Notes: a model not told the origin generated them from the letters alone. A stretch of 54,517 nt of DNA from an uncultured Caulobacterales bacterium (GCA_937923115.1 CAKZTE010000039.1:1-54517), one strand, 5' to 3'; numbered from the stretch's first letter, positions 18,601 to 27,420 are shown. A program made the numbers and translations.

Positions 18601-19601
18601 CCTTTTAATAGCGCATCAGCTTGCGCGCTAATCTCTGGGTCAACATTACCGCCAGAGAGTATCACGCAGATGGTCTTTACAGTAGGCTGGCTGGAAAAAG
18701 ACCCTTTAAGGGTGGCCGCCATCGCCGCAGCCCCGCCGGGCTCCAAGGTGACACCAAGCTCTATTTTGGCAATTGCCATAGACATCAGACACTCCGTATC
18801 AGTCACGTCATAAACGCCAGATAACCGTTTGGCGTTTATTGGCCAAGTCATTTCACCAGGTATCGGCGTCATAATTGCCTCGCAAAGTGTTTTAGGCGGA
18901 TTGGTGAAGCCCACCCGCTTACCCGCACGCAGGCTAAGTTGGTGATCGTTATAACCGCTTGGCTCCGCACCAAAAATTTTTGTTCTTAAAGAAAGCTCCT
19001 CCATCGCAAGGCTAATGCCTGCGCAAAGCCCGCCGCCGCCCATACACGTTATAAGCGCGTCGAAAACTATCCCGCGCTCTTGCGCCTCAAAGGCGACCTC
19101 GAGCCCCACAGTGCCCTGCCCTGCAATAATATAGGGGTCATCATAGGACGGCACAATTATGCGGCCTTCTCTTTGGCTTATTTCGTCCGCTATATCTTCC
19201 CGTGATTCACTCATGCGATCATAGGTGATTATTTTTGCGCCGTCTGCCAAAACGCCCGCGACTTTCACCTTGGGAGCATTCGTTGGCATCACAATAACAG
19301 CCGACATGCCAAGCTCTTTGGCGGAGCGCGAAATACCCTGCGCGTGATTGCCTGAAGAGTAAGCCACAACGCCTTTGGCTCGTTCAACCGCGCTCATAGC
19401 TGACAATCGATTATATGCGCCGCGATATTTGAAGGCCCCTACTTTTTGATTACACTCTGGTTTGAACCAAACCTGTTTGCCAACCATTGCGTCGATTACA
19501 GGTGAATTGAGAAGCGGCGTCGCATAGGCGTGGCCTTTGAGGCGCTTTGCCGCGCGGGCAACGTCATCATATGTCGGAAGGGCCGTGTTCAAATCTACCA
19601 T
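18597..19601 (-). CDS. Threonine/serine dehydratase (PLP fold type II)
   Basis: 334 residues from the ATG at 19601 (MVDLNTALPTYDDV). An upstream in-frame ATG at 19682 adds a Cys-rich 27-residue extension foreign to the family. PLP lysine is Lys58 in VGAFKYRGA, and the phosphate loop is CMGGGGLCAG. Enzymes of this type deaminate threonine or serine to 2-oxoacids. There is no C-terminal ACT domain, so it resembles the catabolic/serine racemase-like branch rather than biosynthetic IlvA. It might also act on threo-3-hydroxyaspartate. It converges on the proline-rich gene with overlapping stop codons and is divergent from the acyl-CoA ligase. Confidence 0.88.
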   Translation of the reverse strand: MVDLNTALPTYDDVARAAKRLKGHAYATPLLNSPVIDAMVGKQVWFKPECNQKVGAFKYRGAYNRLSAMSAVERAKGVVAYSSGNHAQGISRSAKELGMSAVIVMPTNAPKVKVAGVLADGAKIITYDRMSESREDIADEISQREGRIIVPSYDDPYIIAGQGTVGLEVAFEAQERGIVFDALITCMGGGGLCAGISLAMEELSLRTKIFGAEPSGYNDHQLSLRAGKRVGFTNPPKTLCEAIMTPIPGEMTWPINAKRLSGVYDVTDTECLMSMAIAKIELGVTLEPGGAAAMAATLKGSFSSQPTVKTICVILSGGNVDPEISAQADALLKG

Positions 19602-19736
19602 ATCGCCACTATGACACTCGCAATCATTGACGCAATTTAAAAAAGGCTTGCTTGACGCTGCGGTCATAATTTGAGACAGCATAGAGTAACAATCTTATGC
19701 AACTAATAGCATATCAAAACAGATGGGGAGTTCCAT

Positions 19737-21365
19737 ATGCATGGACTTATGATGAAGCATGAGCTGATGATCAGCGACTTGATTGAGCACGCAGCCACAG
19801 TTCACCGTGATAGAGAAATATACACCTTAAATTCAGATATGTCGGAGCACCGCTACACATGGAGCGACTGTGCTAAACGGGTTCGTAAACTGGCCAATGC
19901 CTTGCTCGCGGCAGGTATAAAAGAAGGCGACCGCGTCGCAACAATCGCGTGGAACAACTATCAGCATATTGAAATTTATTACGCCGTGTCCTCGATTGGG
20001 GCGATTGTTCACACGATCAACCCTCGCCTAAAGCCGGCTCAAATTGGGTGGATGGTCAATCACGCAGAAGATACATTCCTAATATTTGATAACACCTTCG
20101 GTCCGATTATCGACGGCGTCTCGGCCATGTGCCCAAGTGTTAAAAAATGGATAGCCATTTGCGATGACGCGGGCTTGCCAGATTATAAAACCGAAGTCGA
20201 AAGCTATGAAAGTTTTATCGCGGATGCCTCCGATGAAATTGACTGGCCGCGCTTTGACGAAAACACCGCCTGTACGCTTTGCTACACCTCGGGCACGACA
20301 GGCGACCCAAAGGGCGTTCTTTATTCGCACCGATCGACAATCCTTCACGCCATGGCGGGCAGCTTCCAAGACGTCATCGGCGCTGGCTCAAATGACGTTA
20401 TCCTTGCCGTGGTACCAATGTTTCACGTCAGTGCTTGGGGCCTCGTGTACTCCGCAGCAATGGTGGGCGCAAAGCTCGTCATGCCTGGTCCGGGCCTAGA
20501 CGGACCGAACCTGACAAAGATGATCAACAATGAGGGCGTCTCAATCATGGCCGGCGTGCCGACAGTTTGGCTCGGCATTTACAACCACGTCAAATCGACA
20601 GGCGGGAGCTTACCGACAGTAAAGAAAGCCCTCGTGGGCGGTTCCGCATTGCCTGAATCACTTTTACGCGCTTACGAATTAGAACTTGAAATTCCCATGC
20701 AGCAAGGCTGGGGCATGACCGAGACAAGCCCCCTTGGTACGACTTATTCAGCGATGCCGGCCTATGATTATCCAGACTATGACAGCACAGTGCAGCATAA
20801 ATTATATGCCGGCCGCCGTATCTTTGGCGTAGATATGCGCATTGTTGACGACGAAGGTAATGTCTTACCCCAAGACGGCAAAGCTGAGGGACATCTTCAT
20901 GTGCGCGGGCCTTGGATTTCATCAGGTTATTTCAAAGGCGCAGGACAAGACAGCTTTACCAAAGACGGCTGGTTCGCCACAGGCGATGTCTCCGTCCTTC
21001 ACCCTTCGGGATATATGGAAATTACGGACCGTTCCAAAGACGTGATTAAATCAGGCGGTGAATGGATTAGTTCTATTGAAGTCGAGAATGCAGCCTCCGA
21101 TCACCCAGAGGTCGTTATGGCGGCCTGTATTGGGGTTCGCCACGAAAAATGGCAGGAACGTCCGCTCCTGATTGTTCAAGCGGTGGACGGAAAAACTCCC
21201 AATATCGATGAGATTAAGAAGTGTATCGAAGCAAAATGCGCAAAATGGTGGATGCCAGATGCCATCGTGTTCCGCGACGCGCTCCCCATTGGCGCGACGG
21301 GTAAAATTCTGAAACGTGAGCTCAAAGAAATCTATAAAGATTTTGATCTTGAGAGTGCGAGCTAA
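19737..21365 (+). CDS. Fatty-acid--CoA ligase (AMP-forming, AlkK/medium-to-long chain type)
   Basis: 542 residues with a GGGGAG ribosome site before the ATG at 19737. It has the full set of adenylate-forming motifs: [12 protein letters not shown] (P-loop), [30 protein letters not shown] and the C-terminal lysine in [11 protein letters not shown]. The N-terminus ([16 protein letters not shown]) and the G-E-W-I-S hinge fit the AlkK/FadD13-like fatty acyl-CoA ligases. It activates free fatty acids for beta-oxidation or lipid synthesis. It ends in a CTAA overlap with the transporter gene on the other strand. Chain length is a guess. Confidence 0.9.
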   Translation: MHGLMMKHELMISDLIEHAATVHRDREIYTLNSDMSEHRYTWSDCAKRVRKLANALLAAGIKEGDRVATIAWNNYQHIEIYYAVSSIGAIVHTINPRLKPAQIGWMVNHAEDTFLIFDNTFGPIIDGVSAMCPSVKKWIAICDDAGLPDYKTEVESYESFIADASDEIDWPRFDENTACTLCYTSGTTGDPKGVLYSHRSTILHAMAGSFQDVIGAGSNDVILAVVPMFHVSAWGLVYSAAMVGAKLVMPGPGLDGPNLTKMINNEGVSIMAGVPTVWLGIYNHVKSTGGSLPTVKKALVGGSALPESLLRAYELELEIPMQQGWGMTETSPLGTTYSAMPAYDYPDYDSTVQHKLYAGRRIFGVDMRIVDDEGNVLPQDGKAEGHLHVRGPWISSGYFKGAGQDSFTKDGWFATGDVSVLHPSGYMEITDRSKDVIKSGGEWISSIEVENAASDHPEVVMAACIGVRHEKWQERPLLIVQAVDGKTPNIDEIKKCIEAKCAKWWMPDAIVFRDALPIGATGKILKRELKEIYKDFDLESAS

Positions 21366-22612
21366 GACTTACCGGCCCCAAGCTCAAATAACTTACCTCG
21401 CTCAGTGATAAAAATCACAAGGAGCGAGGTTAATCCCAAGATTACAAACCCCCATAATATTGGCACAACAGACCCGTCAAACTGGGACGCAACCTTTGCG
21501 CCAATCAATGCAGATACAGTTGACGTCGCAAAACCATATGCAGCACTGGCTGTACCCGCCATCTTCCCTTGAGGCTCCATAGCGATAGCTGAAAAATTTG
21601 CGCCCATCATCCCAAAGCAAGCAAAAGTTACCGAGAAGAGCGCTAGGAAAACGTAAAAGTTCTGATTTCCAAATTGCATAGCGATGACGTTGGCCAGTGA
21701 TAACAGAACAAACAGTATCGTCACCGAATGGCTAATACGGCGCATCCCGTACCTCTCAACCACCGAGGCATTTGTAAGGTTAGCCACAGCAAGGCTGCCG
21801 GCGATAATAGCAAACCAAAGTGCGAATTTTTCACCTCTATCAAAAACGTCACTGAAGATTTGCTCAGACGCGCCAATAAAAGCAAAAAGTGAACCAAAGA
21901 TAACCCCGCTGGCCGTCATGTAACCAAAGGTCATGCGGTTTCTCAAAACAATGCCATAATTTTTAAATGTTCGCTCAAAGCTAAGCTCGTGACGATCCTC
22001 AAAGCCCAAAGTTTCAGGCAATCTAAGCTGAACCCAGATAAAGACTAGCGCCGCAGAAATCGCCAAAACACCAAATGTCCATTTCCAACTCGCAAATGTC
22101 ATTATGCCGGCCCCAATCGCAGGGGCTACGATAGGAACAATCATGAAAACTGTCATGACAAGGGACATAATACGCGCCATGGCACGGCCCGCGGTTACGT
22201 CTCGAACAATTGACACGGCAATAACCCGAATGCCCGCAGCAAAAACACCTTGGATGAAACGCACGAATAACATCAACGTGAAGCTTGTCGTCATCGCGCA
22301 GGCGATGGCCGCAAAAATATATCCAATCAAAGAGAGCTTCAAAAGGCTTTTTCGTCCAAACCGATCTGATAGCGGCCCAAAAAATAACTGCGGCACGCCA
22401 AAACCAATTATATAGCTAAAGATAATGAGCTGCTGATCATTGGGTTCAGTAAGCGCGTAATACTCACCAATCTGGCCGAGTCCTGGCAACATAATATCTA
22501 TCGCAAGAGCGTTAAGCGCCATGAGCGCCGCCACCAGGCTAACAAATTCCCACAATGGCAGCGGCAAATTTGCTTTCGCAATCGTATTGATGTTGGGGTT
22601 CCTGTTCGGCAA
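21362..22612 (-). CDS. MFS drug exporter, Bcr/CflA type
   Basis: 416 residues and about 12 membrane segments. Motif A of the major facilitator superfamily is clear (FGPLSDRFGRKSLL), and the first helices (ALNALAIDIMLPGLGQIGEYY) match the Bcr/CflA exporters of bicyclomycin, chloramphenicol and other compounds. It is a proton-driven inner-membrane efflux carrier by family. The substrate is not predictable. Its stop codon lies inside the stop codon overlap with the acyl-CoA ligase gene. The 343 bp upstream (22613-22955) contain no gene that I can see, only the leader region of the next gene. Confidence 0.88.
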   Translation of the reverse strand: MPNRNPNINTIAKANLPLPLWEFVSLVAALMALNALAIDIMLPGLGQIGEYYALTEPNDQQLIIFSYIIGFGVPQLFFGPLSDRFGRKSLLKLSLIGYIFAAIACAMTTSFTLMLFVRFIQGVFAAGIRVIAVSIVRDVTAGRAMARIMSLVMTVFMIVPIVAPAIGAGIMTFASWKWTFGVLAISAALVFIWVQLRLPETLGFEDRHELSFERTFKNYGIVLRNRMTFGYMTASGVIFGSLFAFIGASEQIFSDVFDRGEKFALWFAIIAGSLAVANLTNASVVERYGMRRISHSVTILFVLLSLANVIAMQFGNQNFYVFLALFSVTFACFGMMGANFSAIAMEPQGKMAGTASAAYGFATSTVSALIGAKVASQFDGSVVPILWGFVILGLTSLLVIFITERGKLFELGAGKS

Positions 22613-22844
22613 GACTATCTCTTTTCGGAGTTCATTTGCGCCTCAGATTTTTCAATGGCAAGCTTAAATCGTTATCGCGAATAAAAATTTGCTGAACAGA
22701 CAAAATATGTTCACCTCTCATCACCCGTCGATTGTCCACAGAACTTTGCGCGCGACAAAGACCGTTGATCAGCGCAATGCATATCAAGTACCCGGCAATT
22801 ACAAGACGGTGTTTTATTCCCCTTTAAATTGATTAATTCTAGTT

Positions 22845-22873
22845 TTGGTTTAACTGCCCCTTAACCTTATCCC
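22845..22873 (+). promoter_or_regulatory. Candidate promoter and leader of the acidic secreted protein gene
   Basis: TTGGTT (22845-22850), a 17-base spacer and TATCCC (22868-22873) would give a leader of about 75 nt. The leader contains a small hairpin CCGAG-AGAA-CTCGG (22916-22929) and a GAGTC site (22929-22933), the CcrM-type GANTC motif. The rest of 22613-22955 shows no further feature. Confidence 0.35.
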
Positions 22874-22955
22874 TAAAGCAGGCTGTAATTCCTTTGTTTT
22901 ATGAAAGGTTAGCTACCGAGAGAACTCGGAGTCTAACAGTAAATTGGGATACACT

Positions 22956-23825
22956 ATGTCTTTTAAAAAAATTGCACTTGCGGGCAGCGTTGCTGCTACG
23001 CTGATGGCAACGACCGCTTATGCGTCTGTCATTGACCGTCCATTCTTCCAAGTCCTCGGCGTTGTTGTCGTTTGGGGCGGTACAGACTTTGACGAAAACG
23101 CGGGCACAGCGCCTGTCGTTTCTGACTTCGTTCTTTTGACACCTGCATCTGGCACGGCTGGGGCCGACCTTATTTCGGGCGACGTCTATTCAGTTGTAAC
23201 GGGCTCACTTGACCCAATCTCTGACAGTGGCACAGCCGCTGACGGCACTGCAGTTTTCGATCCTGTAACAGGCGAAACAACTGGCGGTACATTTACAGAT
23301 GGCGGCACAGCCGGCGTTCTTGACGCGGCTGACACGCTAACAGCTTTCGGTATCGACGCGGCAACTGACATCTCTGGCGGCCTTGTCGGGTCACACAACT
23401 CAAGCTTCTACGTCGCGTCTAACGCCGCTTTTGACATCTTCGCTCAAAGCTCGAACGTCGTTGCAACAGGTGACTTCCTCACGGACGGCCTTGACGATAG
23501 CAATATAAGCTTTGCCATGGCAGTCACGCCATCTGGCGATGATGGCCTTGCATTCGGCGCATCTGCACAAGACCCGTCAACAGGTGGTACGGGCGTTGTT
23601 ACAACAATCGACAGTCTCGACGACATCAGCACACAAGCCAAAGTCTTTGACGGTGGCCGCAAAACAGCCGCGACGCCAGGCGCCCTGGCCGCTCAGTCTG
23701 TGCGTTTTGACAGCGTTTACACACTCGATAGCGACACAGCGACGGCTGGCACACAAGGTTACGATCTGTCTATGGGTGTGGGTACACTCCAAGCTGACGT
23801 AACTTACACAGTCTTCGTGCCATAG
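22956..23825 (+). CDS. Secreted acidic protein of unknown function
   Basis: 289 residues from the ATG at 22956 with GGGA upstream. The N-terminus MSFKKIALAGSVAATLMATTAYA is a clear Sec signal with an AYA/S cleavage site. The mature protein has almost no Lys or Arg, no Cys and many Asp, Thr, Gly and Ser, with a low-complexity T/G/D stretch around residues 85-125. It begins FFQVLGVVVVWGG. There are no further membrane segments. Its own leader and a strong terminator make it a stand-alone unit, which together with the signal peptide suggests an abundant periplasmic or extracellular product. I do not recognise the family. Confidence 0.8.
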   Translation: MSFKKIALAGSVAATLMATTAYASVIDRPFFQVLGVVVVWGGTDFDENAGTAPVVSDFVLLTPASGTAGADLISGDVYSVVTGSLDPISDSGTAADGTAVFDPVTGETTGGTFTDGGTAGVLDAADTLTAFGIDAATDISGGLVGSHNSSFYVASNAAFDIFAQSSNVVATGDFLTDGLDDSNISFAMAVTPSGDDGLAFGASAQDPSTGGTGVVTTIDSLDDISTQAKVFDGGRKTAATPGALAAQSVRFDSVYTLDSDTATAGTQGYDLSMGVGTLQADVTYTVFVP

Positions 23826-23848
23826 GCCGAATTGCAGATTAAAAGAAA

Positions 23849-23878
23849 GGCCGCTGGAGAAATCCGGCGGCCTTTTTT
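23849..23878 (+). terminator. Terminator after the acidic secreted protein gene
   Basis: GGCCGCTGG (23849-23857) pairs with CCGGCGGCC (23864-23872) around loop AGAAAT, followed by six T. Confidence 0.92.
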
Positions 23879-23930
23879 GTGCAATCATACCCTTTTACCA
23901 AACCATTACACCAATCCTGCGTAATGACTG

Positions 23931-23958
23931 TTGACTTGCGCAACTCGTTCATTACATC
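23931..23958 (+). promoter_or_regulatory. Candidate promoter of the peroxiredoxin gene
   Basis: TTGACT (23931-23936), a 16-base spacer and TACATC (23953-23958), about 35 bp before the start codon. The -35 is good and the -10 is weak. Confidence 0.35.
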
Positions 23959-23992
23959 CCGCACGCAATGAAATTCAAGTCAGGAGACTCAC

Positions 23993-24538
23993 ATGCGCAC
24001 ACACGTTCCAAACGTCACTTTTAAAACTCGCGTCCGCGACGAAAACGTCGAAGGCCCAAACAAGTTTGATTGGAAAGACGTCACAACAGACGATATTTTC
24101 AAAGGCAAAAAAGTTGTACTCTTCGCCCTGCCAGGTGCGTTTACGCCGACCTGTTCTACGACGCACCTTCCCCGCTATGAAGAGCTTTACGAAGACTTTA
24201 AAGCTGAAGGCGTAGACGAAGTTGTCTGCCTATCTGTGAATGATGCATTTGTCATGTATCAGTGGGGCGTTTCGCAAAACCGTAAAAACGTCTTCCTCCT
24301 ACCAGACGGCTCAGCTAAATTCACACGCGCCATGGGCATGCTTGTCGATAAAGATAATCTTGGCTTTGGTATGCGCAGCTGGCGCTATTCAATGCTAGTC
24401 AATGACGGTAAAATCGAAAAAGCCTTCATCGAAGCTGACTTTGGTGACAACTGCCCAACGGATCCGTTCGAAGTGTCAGATGCCGATACAATGCTCGCCT
24501 ATATTCGCGGCGCGGACCAAACGACAAAAGCGGCTTAA
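23993..24538 (+). CDS. Peroxiredoxin, Prx5 (AhpE/glutaredoxin-dependent) type
   Basis: 181 residues with CAGGAG before the ATG. The peroxidatic site is PGAFTPTC with Cys54 and the usual Thr51. A second Cys at about 154 (DNCPTDPF) may or may not be resolving. The layout, with [13 protein letters not shown] and the G-M-R-S-W-R-Y motif, matches the Prx5 subfamily, which reduces H2O2 and organic peroxides in the cytosol with glutaredoxin or thioredoxin. It is monocistronic, between a candidate promoter and a bidirectional terminator. TrxB, encoded 14 kb away, is a possible electron source. Confidence 0.94.
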   Translation: MRTHVPNVTFKTRVRDENVEGPNKFDWKDVTTDDIFKGKKVVLFALPGAFTPTCSTTHLPRYEELYEDFKAEGVDEVVCLSVNDAFVMYQWGVSQNRKNVFLLPDGSAKFTRAMGMLVDKDNLGFGMRSWRYSMLVNDGKIEKAFIEADFGDNCPTDPFEVSDADTMLAYIRGADQTTKAA

Positions 24539-24561
24539 AGCCCTGTTTATCTTGATATGAA

Positions 24562-24589
24562 AAACCGCGTCCTTCGACGCGGTTTTTTT
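24562..24589. terminator. Terminator between the peroxiredoxin and HPt genes
   Basis: AAACCGCGTC (24562-24571) pairs perfectly with GACGCGGTTT (24576-24585) around CTTC, followed by T. The A-rich left flank lets it serve the convergent HPt gene as well. Confidence 0.93.
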
Positions 24590-24593
24590 ATGG

Positions 24594-24968
24594 CTAAGAG
24601 CGCATCTCGTTGAGCGTTTGCTTATATTCCCAGCGCTGAATTTCCGTCATCGCTAAGGAAATGCGGTGCTCAAGATTGTCCACGGCGACTTGCCGCGCCG
24701 CAGGCCGCGCGTTCTCGCCAATAAGTTTTTCCGAATCCTCGCAGACTTTTGCCAGTTTCATTGCGCCAACAGCCTTGGCCGTGCCCATCAAGGAATGGGT
24801 CAGGCCCGCCCAAACATCATCATCGGCATCTGCTACAAGCGCTTTTGACCACATGTCGACCTGATTCTTGAACAGGTTAAAAACTTCTTTCGTAAGCGAG
24901 ATGTCACCCCCAACATACTGATTTAAATGGTCAAAATCTATTTCTGGGTCTTTATCAATAATATCCAT
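24594..24968 (-). CDS. Stand-alone HPt (histidine phosphotransfer) protein
   Basis: 124 residues, one HPt four-helix domain. The phosphorylatable residue is His58 in THSLMGTAKAVGA. The canonical motif is H-x-x-K-G; here the Lys is Met61, while the Gly and the downstream A-V-G-A are kept. HPt proteins carry phosphoryl groups between the receiver of a hybrid kinase and a response regulator. The hybrid kinase at 12113-14614 lacks its own HPt and is a candidate partner, though this is inference only. It is divergent from the arginine-rich protein gene and ends at the shared terminator. Confidence 0.85.
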   Translation of the reverse strand: MDIIDKDPEIDFDHLNQYVGGDISLTKEVFNLFKNQVDMWSKALVADADDDVWAGLTHSLMGTAKAVGAMKLAKVCEDSEKLIGENARPAARQVAVDNLEHRISLAMTEIQRWEYKQTLNEMRS

Positions 24969-25069
24969 GGGCCTGTGCTAGTCTAATTAACTTAATATGA
25001 ACAGAGGTTTCAGCTTAGTTTCAGCAGCAATAGCTTAACAACAGTTAAAGCTTGTGAAAGGAGCCTAAT

Positions 25070-25774
25070 ATGACCCGATTTAATTTTCCCCTGAAGGCCG
25101 CCGCCACGCTCAGCGCTCTTGCCCTCACCGCAGTTACCGCTCCGAGCGCATTTGCAGGCGACTCAGCCTATTCAAAGGCTGCAGACCGTGTCGCCAATAA
25201 AGTCCAAGCGCAGCGCCAAGATCGTGGCACTCGCGCGGCGAACCGTGGTACGCGTTCTGATCGCGGCGTACGCAATAATGATCGCCGCTCAACGCGCGGT
25301 GTGCGAAACAATGAACGCCGCTCGACACGTGGTACACGCAACAATGAGCGCAGCCGTAACCGTCATCGCGATTATGTCCACCTTCGCAACACCCGCGATT
25401 ACCGGACAAACCGTAATACGCACCGCGGATATTCAACGGGCTACCGTCCTGCGTCATTTGGTAATTATCGCCGCGGCAATGGTTATCGCCATAACGGCTT
25501 TAACACCAACTACCGCAGCGGACTGGGCATCAGCTTCTCTTTCGGAAGCCCAGGTTACTCTAGCTATCGTTGGGCGCCGTCGAATTACGGGCTTTACCGC
25601 CCAGGCCGCGTAAGTTTTGCAAGCTACCGCAACCGCACACGCTGTGATCGCGTCATTGTGGACGGCTTCCAATACGGAACGCTTCGCCCGGTCAGCGTAA
25701 CCCAATGTTACAACCCATGGGACGGCTATTACATCATCCAAGGCTCAGAGCGTATTGCCCGCAGCCATTGGTAA
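25070..25774 (+). CDS. Secreted arginine-rich repeat protein of unknown function
   Basis: 234 residues with GAAAGGAG before the ATG. The signal peptide (about residues 1-29) ends at SAFA/GDS. The mature protein is very basic: Arg/Asn-rich from about 40 to 135, including three copies of an 11-residue unit beginning RGVRNN or RGTRNN. A Tyr/Gly/Ser-rich part follows, with SFSFGSPGYSSYRW. The C-terminus (CDRVIVDGFQYGTLRPVSVTQCY) has two Cys that could form a disulfide. It could bind an acidic envelope polymer or protein. Nothing in it points to an enzyme. It is monocistronic, with its own terminator. Confidence 0.8.
   Translation: MTRFNFPLKAAATLSALALTAVTAPSAFAGDSAYSKAADRVANKVQAQRQDRGTRAANRGTRSDRGVRNNDRRSTRGVRNNERRSTRGTRNNERSRNRHRDYVHLRNTRDYRTNRNTHRGYSTGYRPASFGNYRRGNGYRHNGFNTNYRSGLGISFSFGSPGYSSYRWAPSNYGLYRPGRVSFASYRNRTRCDRVIVDGFQYGTLRPVSVTQCYNPWDGYYIIQGSERIARSHW
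25262..25354 (+). repeat. 33-bp imperfect tandem repeat inside the arginine-rich gene
   Basis: Units at 25262-25294 and 25295-25327, and a shorter third from 25328, each encode RG(V/T)RNN(D/E)R and usually RST. Silent differences between the copies show they are not a very recent duplication. Confidence 0.85.
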
Positions 25775-25797
25775 GCTCCAATTAATATTTATAGAAA

Positions 25798-25823
25798 GTC
25801 GCCTCTTACGAGGCGGCTTTTTT
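25798..25823 (+). terminator. Terminator after the arginine-rich protein gene
   Basis: GTCGCCTC (25798-25805) pairs with GAGGCGGC (25810-25817, one G-T pair) around TTAC, followed by six T. Confidence 0.92.
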
Positions 25824-25870
25824 ATTGCGATTTCACTTTTTGAGTGGCATCACGAGCTCTGGAGGCATCA

Positions 25871-27019
25871 ATGGCACTTAACTCTTCTGCAATTCGCGCA
25901 TATTTCGGCGAAGCCGATTACGGTAACAATCATTGGGCCGCTTGGGCAGCAGGCCTTTGGGTCATTATGGTGACCGTTATGGCCGCGCAAGTTATTGTTG
26001 GGATCCCGATGGTAATTGGCATTATGGGACTTCCTGCAGAGGTGCTTCAGGGCCTGGAGCCGCCCACCAGTACAGCGCGCTATCAAATGGAAGCGGGCGT
26101 CGCCTTTGTGGTTGGCACGCTCCTCGCGCTGATTTGTTATGTTGTGCGTGACAATTACGGCAAAGAAAAAGAAAAAACAATTCTAAGTATTGGCGGTGTT
26201 TTTGCCCTTATCTCCACATTTGGTTTTATTTACTTAATGCGCGCCAATAGCGGGCCCGAGAGCAGCGCTTATGTCAATGCTATGCTGGGAAATAGCAAGC
26301 TCATTTACGCATCAATGCTGGCCATTTTTCCTATTATTGCAGGCGGTGTTTATATCGCGCAGAAAGTACTGCACAAACGCTCGCTGCGCTCCCTCCATAC
26401 TGCTGCACCGAAATACCGTTGGGGCCGCATGTTTTTCTCCATGGCTGTGTTTTGGGCCATCGCTGGCCTATTGTCCTACATCGGCCATGCAACAGGAAAA
26501 AGCACAATGGAATTTGTCTTTGACCCATCGCGTTTTTGGGGCTTTGCGCTGGTCTCGCTTCTTTTCATTCCGCTCCAAAGCGCAACCGAGGAAATCATTT
26601 TGCGGGGGTATTTTAACCAAGGGTTGTCACGTATCATCCGCAATCCCTGGATTGTGTTTTTCATCACAAGCGCTGGCTTTGCCGCGCTGCATCTTGGCAA
26701 TCCTGAAATCGCGCAGAGCGGCCTTGAAGGGAATAAGCTGATTACGCTAAGTGGTTATTTTTTCTTTGGAATTTTTGCCTGCCTCCTGACCTATATTGAC
26801 GGCGGGCTAGAAACGGCTATTGGCGTTCATGCCGCGAACAACCTCTTCGCAGCGGTAATTGTCGGCTATGAACATTCTGCCTTGCCAACGCCCACACTCT
26901 ACAAAATTGGCTTTAACTCAGACGGCGATGTGTTGATGACCATCATTGGCCTAAGTTTAGTATGCTTGATTATGTACGCAACGCGGCGCAACACACCAGC
27001 AGAGGCTTTAAAAACCTAG
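25871..27019 (+). CDS. CPBP-family intramembrane metalloprotease (Abi/CAAX-like)
   Basis: 382 residues from the ATG at 25871, which has GGAGG five bases upstream; a GTG 27 bp earlier lies before that ribosome site. It has about eight membrane segments. The CPBP motifs are in order: EEIILRG with Glu240/Glu241 and Arg, then a His in AALHLGN, then HAANN near the C-terminus. The family includes CAAX prenyl proteases and bacteriocin self-immunity (Abi) proteins; most bacterial members are uncharacterised. No bacteriocin gene is visible nearby. The stop codon is in a CTAG palindrome shared with the small gene on the other strand. Confidence 0.88.
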   Translation: MALNSSAIRAYFGEADYGNNHWAAWAAGLWVIMVTVMAAQVIVGIPMVIGIMGLPAEVLQGLEPPTSTARYQMEAGVAFVVGTLLALICYVVRDNYGKEKEKTILSIGGVFALISTFGFIYLMRANSGPESSAYVNAMLGNSKLIYASMLAIFPIIAGGVYIAQKVLHKRSLRSLHTAAPKYRWGRMFFSMAVFWAIAGLLSYIGHATGKSTMEFVFDPSRFWGFALVSLLFIPLQSATEEIILRGYFNQGLSRIIRNPWIVFFITSAGFAALHLGNPEIAQSGLEGNKLITLSGYFFFGIFACLLTYIDGGLETAIGVHAANNLFAAVIVGYEHSALPTPTLYKIGFNSDGDVLMTIIGLSLVCLIMYATRRNTPAEALKT

Positions 27020-27264
27020 CCAAATTGCGCGGCTTGTCGGCCCTCTGTCGTGAGGCGGCAAACAAGCCAATCGGGTTTTAAGGGGTTAGCAAACCACCGC
27101 GCGGCATAGCCTTTTTCAAGGCAGTTCTGTATCGTCTTGTGGTCAATCTCTTGCCCAAGCGTGTCAAACAGCGGCAATTTTCCGCCCGCTTGACCTAATC
27201 CCATCGTTAAATACGCTTTTTCGTCTGCGCTAATCGCAGCTCTGCCTGTCTCAGCCCTAACCAT
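27016..27264 (-). CDS. Small conserved-looking protein of unknown function
   Basis: 82 residues from the ATG at 27264 with GAGAAG upstream; longer in-frame starts have no ribosome site. The sequence has a compact, motif-like core (GKLPLFDTLGQEIDHKTIQNCLEKGYA then WFANPLKPDWLVCRLTTEGR), which reads like a winged-helix-type fold. This core, the good ribosome site and the exact stop overlap with the protease gene argue that it is a real gene. No signal peptide or membrane segment. I do not know its function. Confidence 0.65.
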   Translation of the reverse strand: MVRAETGRAAISADEKAYLTMGLGQAGGKLPLFDTLGQEIDHKTIQNCLEKGYAARWFANPLKPDWLVCRLTTEGRQAAQFG

Positions 27265-27420
27265 AGTCTTCTCTGCCAATACGCAGTTCCCTATTCCAAT
27301 CACCAATGGCCTGGCCTGCTTACGAGGGCATGTTCCATTATGTAACAATCTAGTGGAAAACGTCTTAGATTAGGTTAAGACTGATAGTACAAGAGAAAGA
27401 CTCATCGTAAGGGACGAATT

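Noticed and set aside
25871-27019. CPBP protease as part of a bacteriocin immunity system
   Set aside because: No small peptide precursor, double-glycine leader or exporter is encoded nearby; the adjacent small gene on the other strand has no leader.
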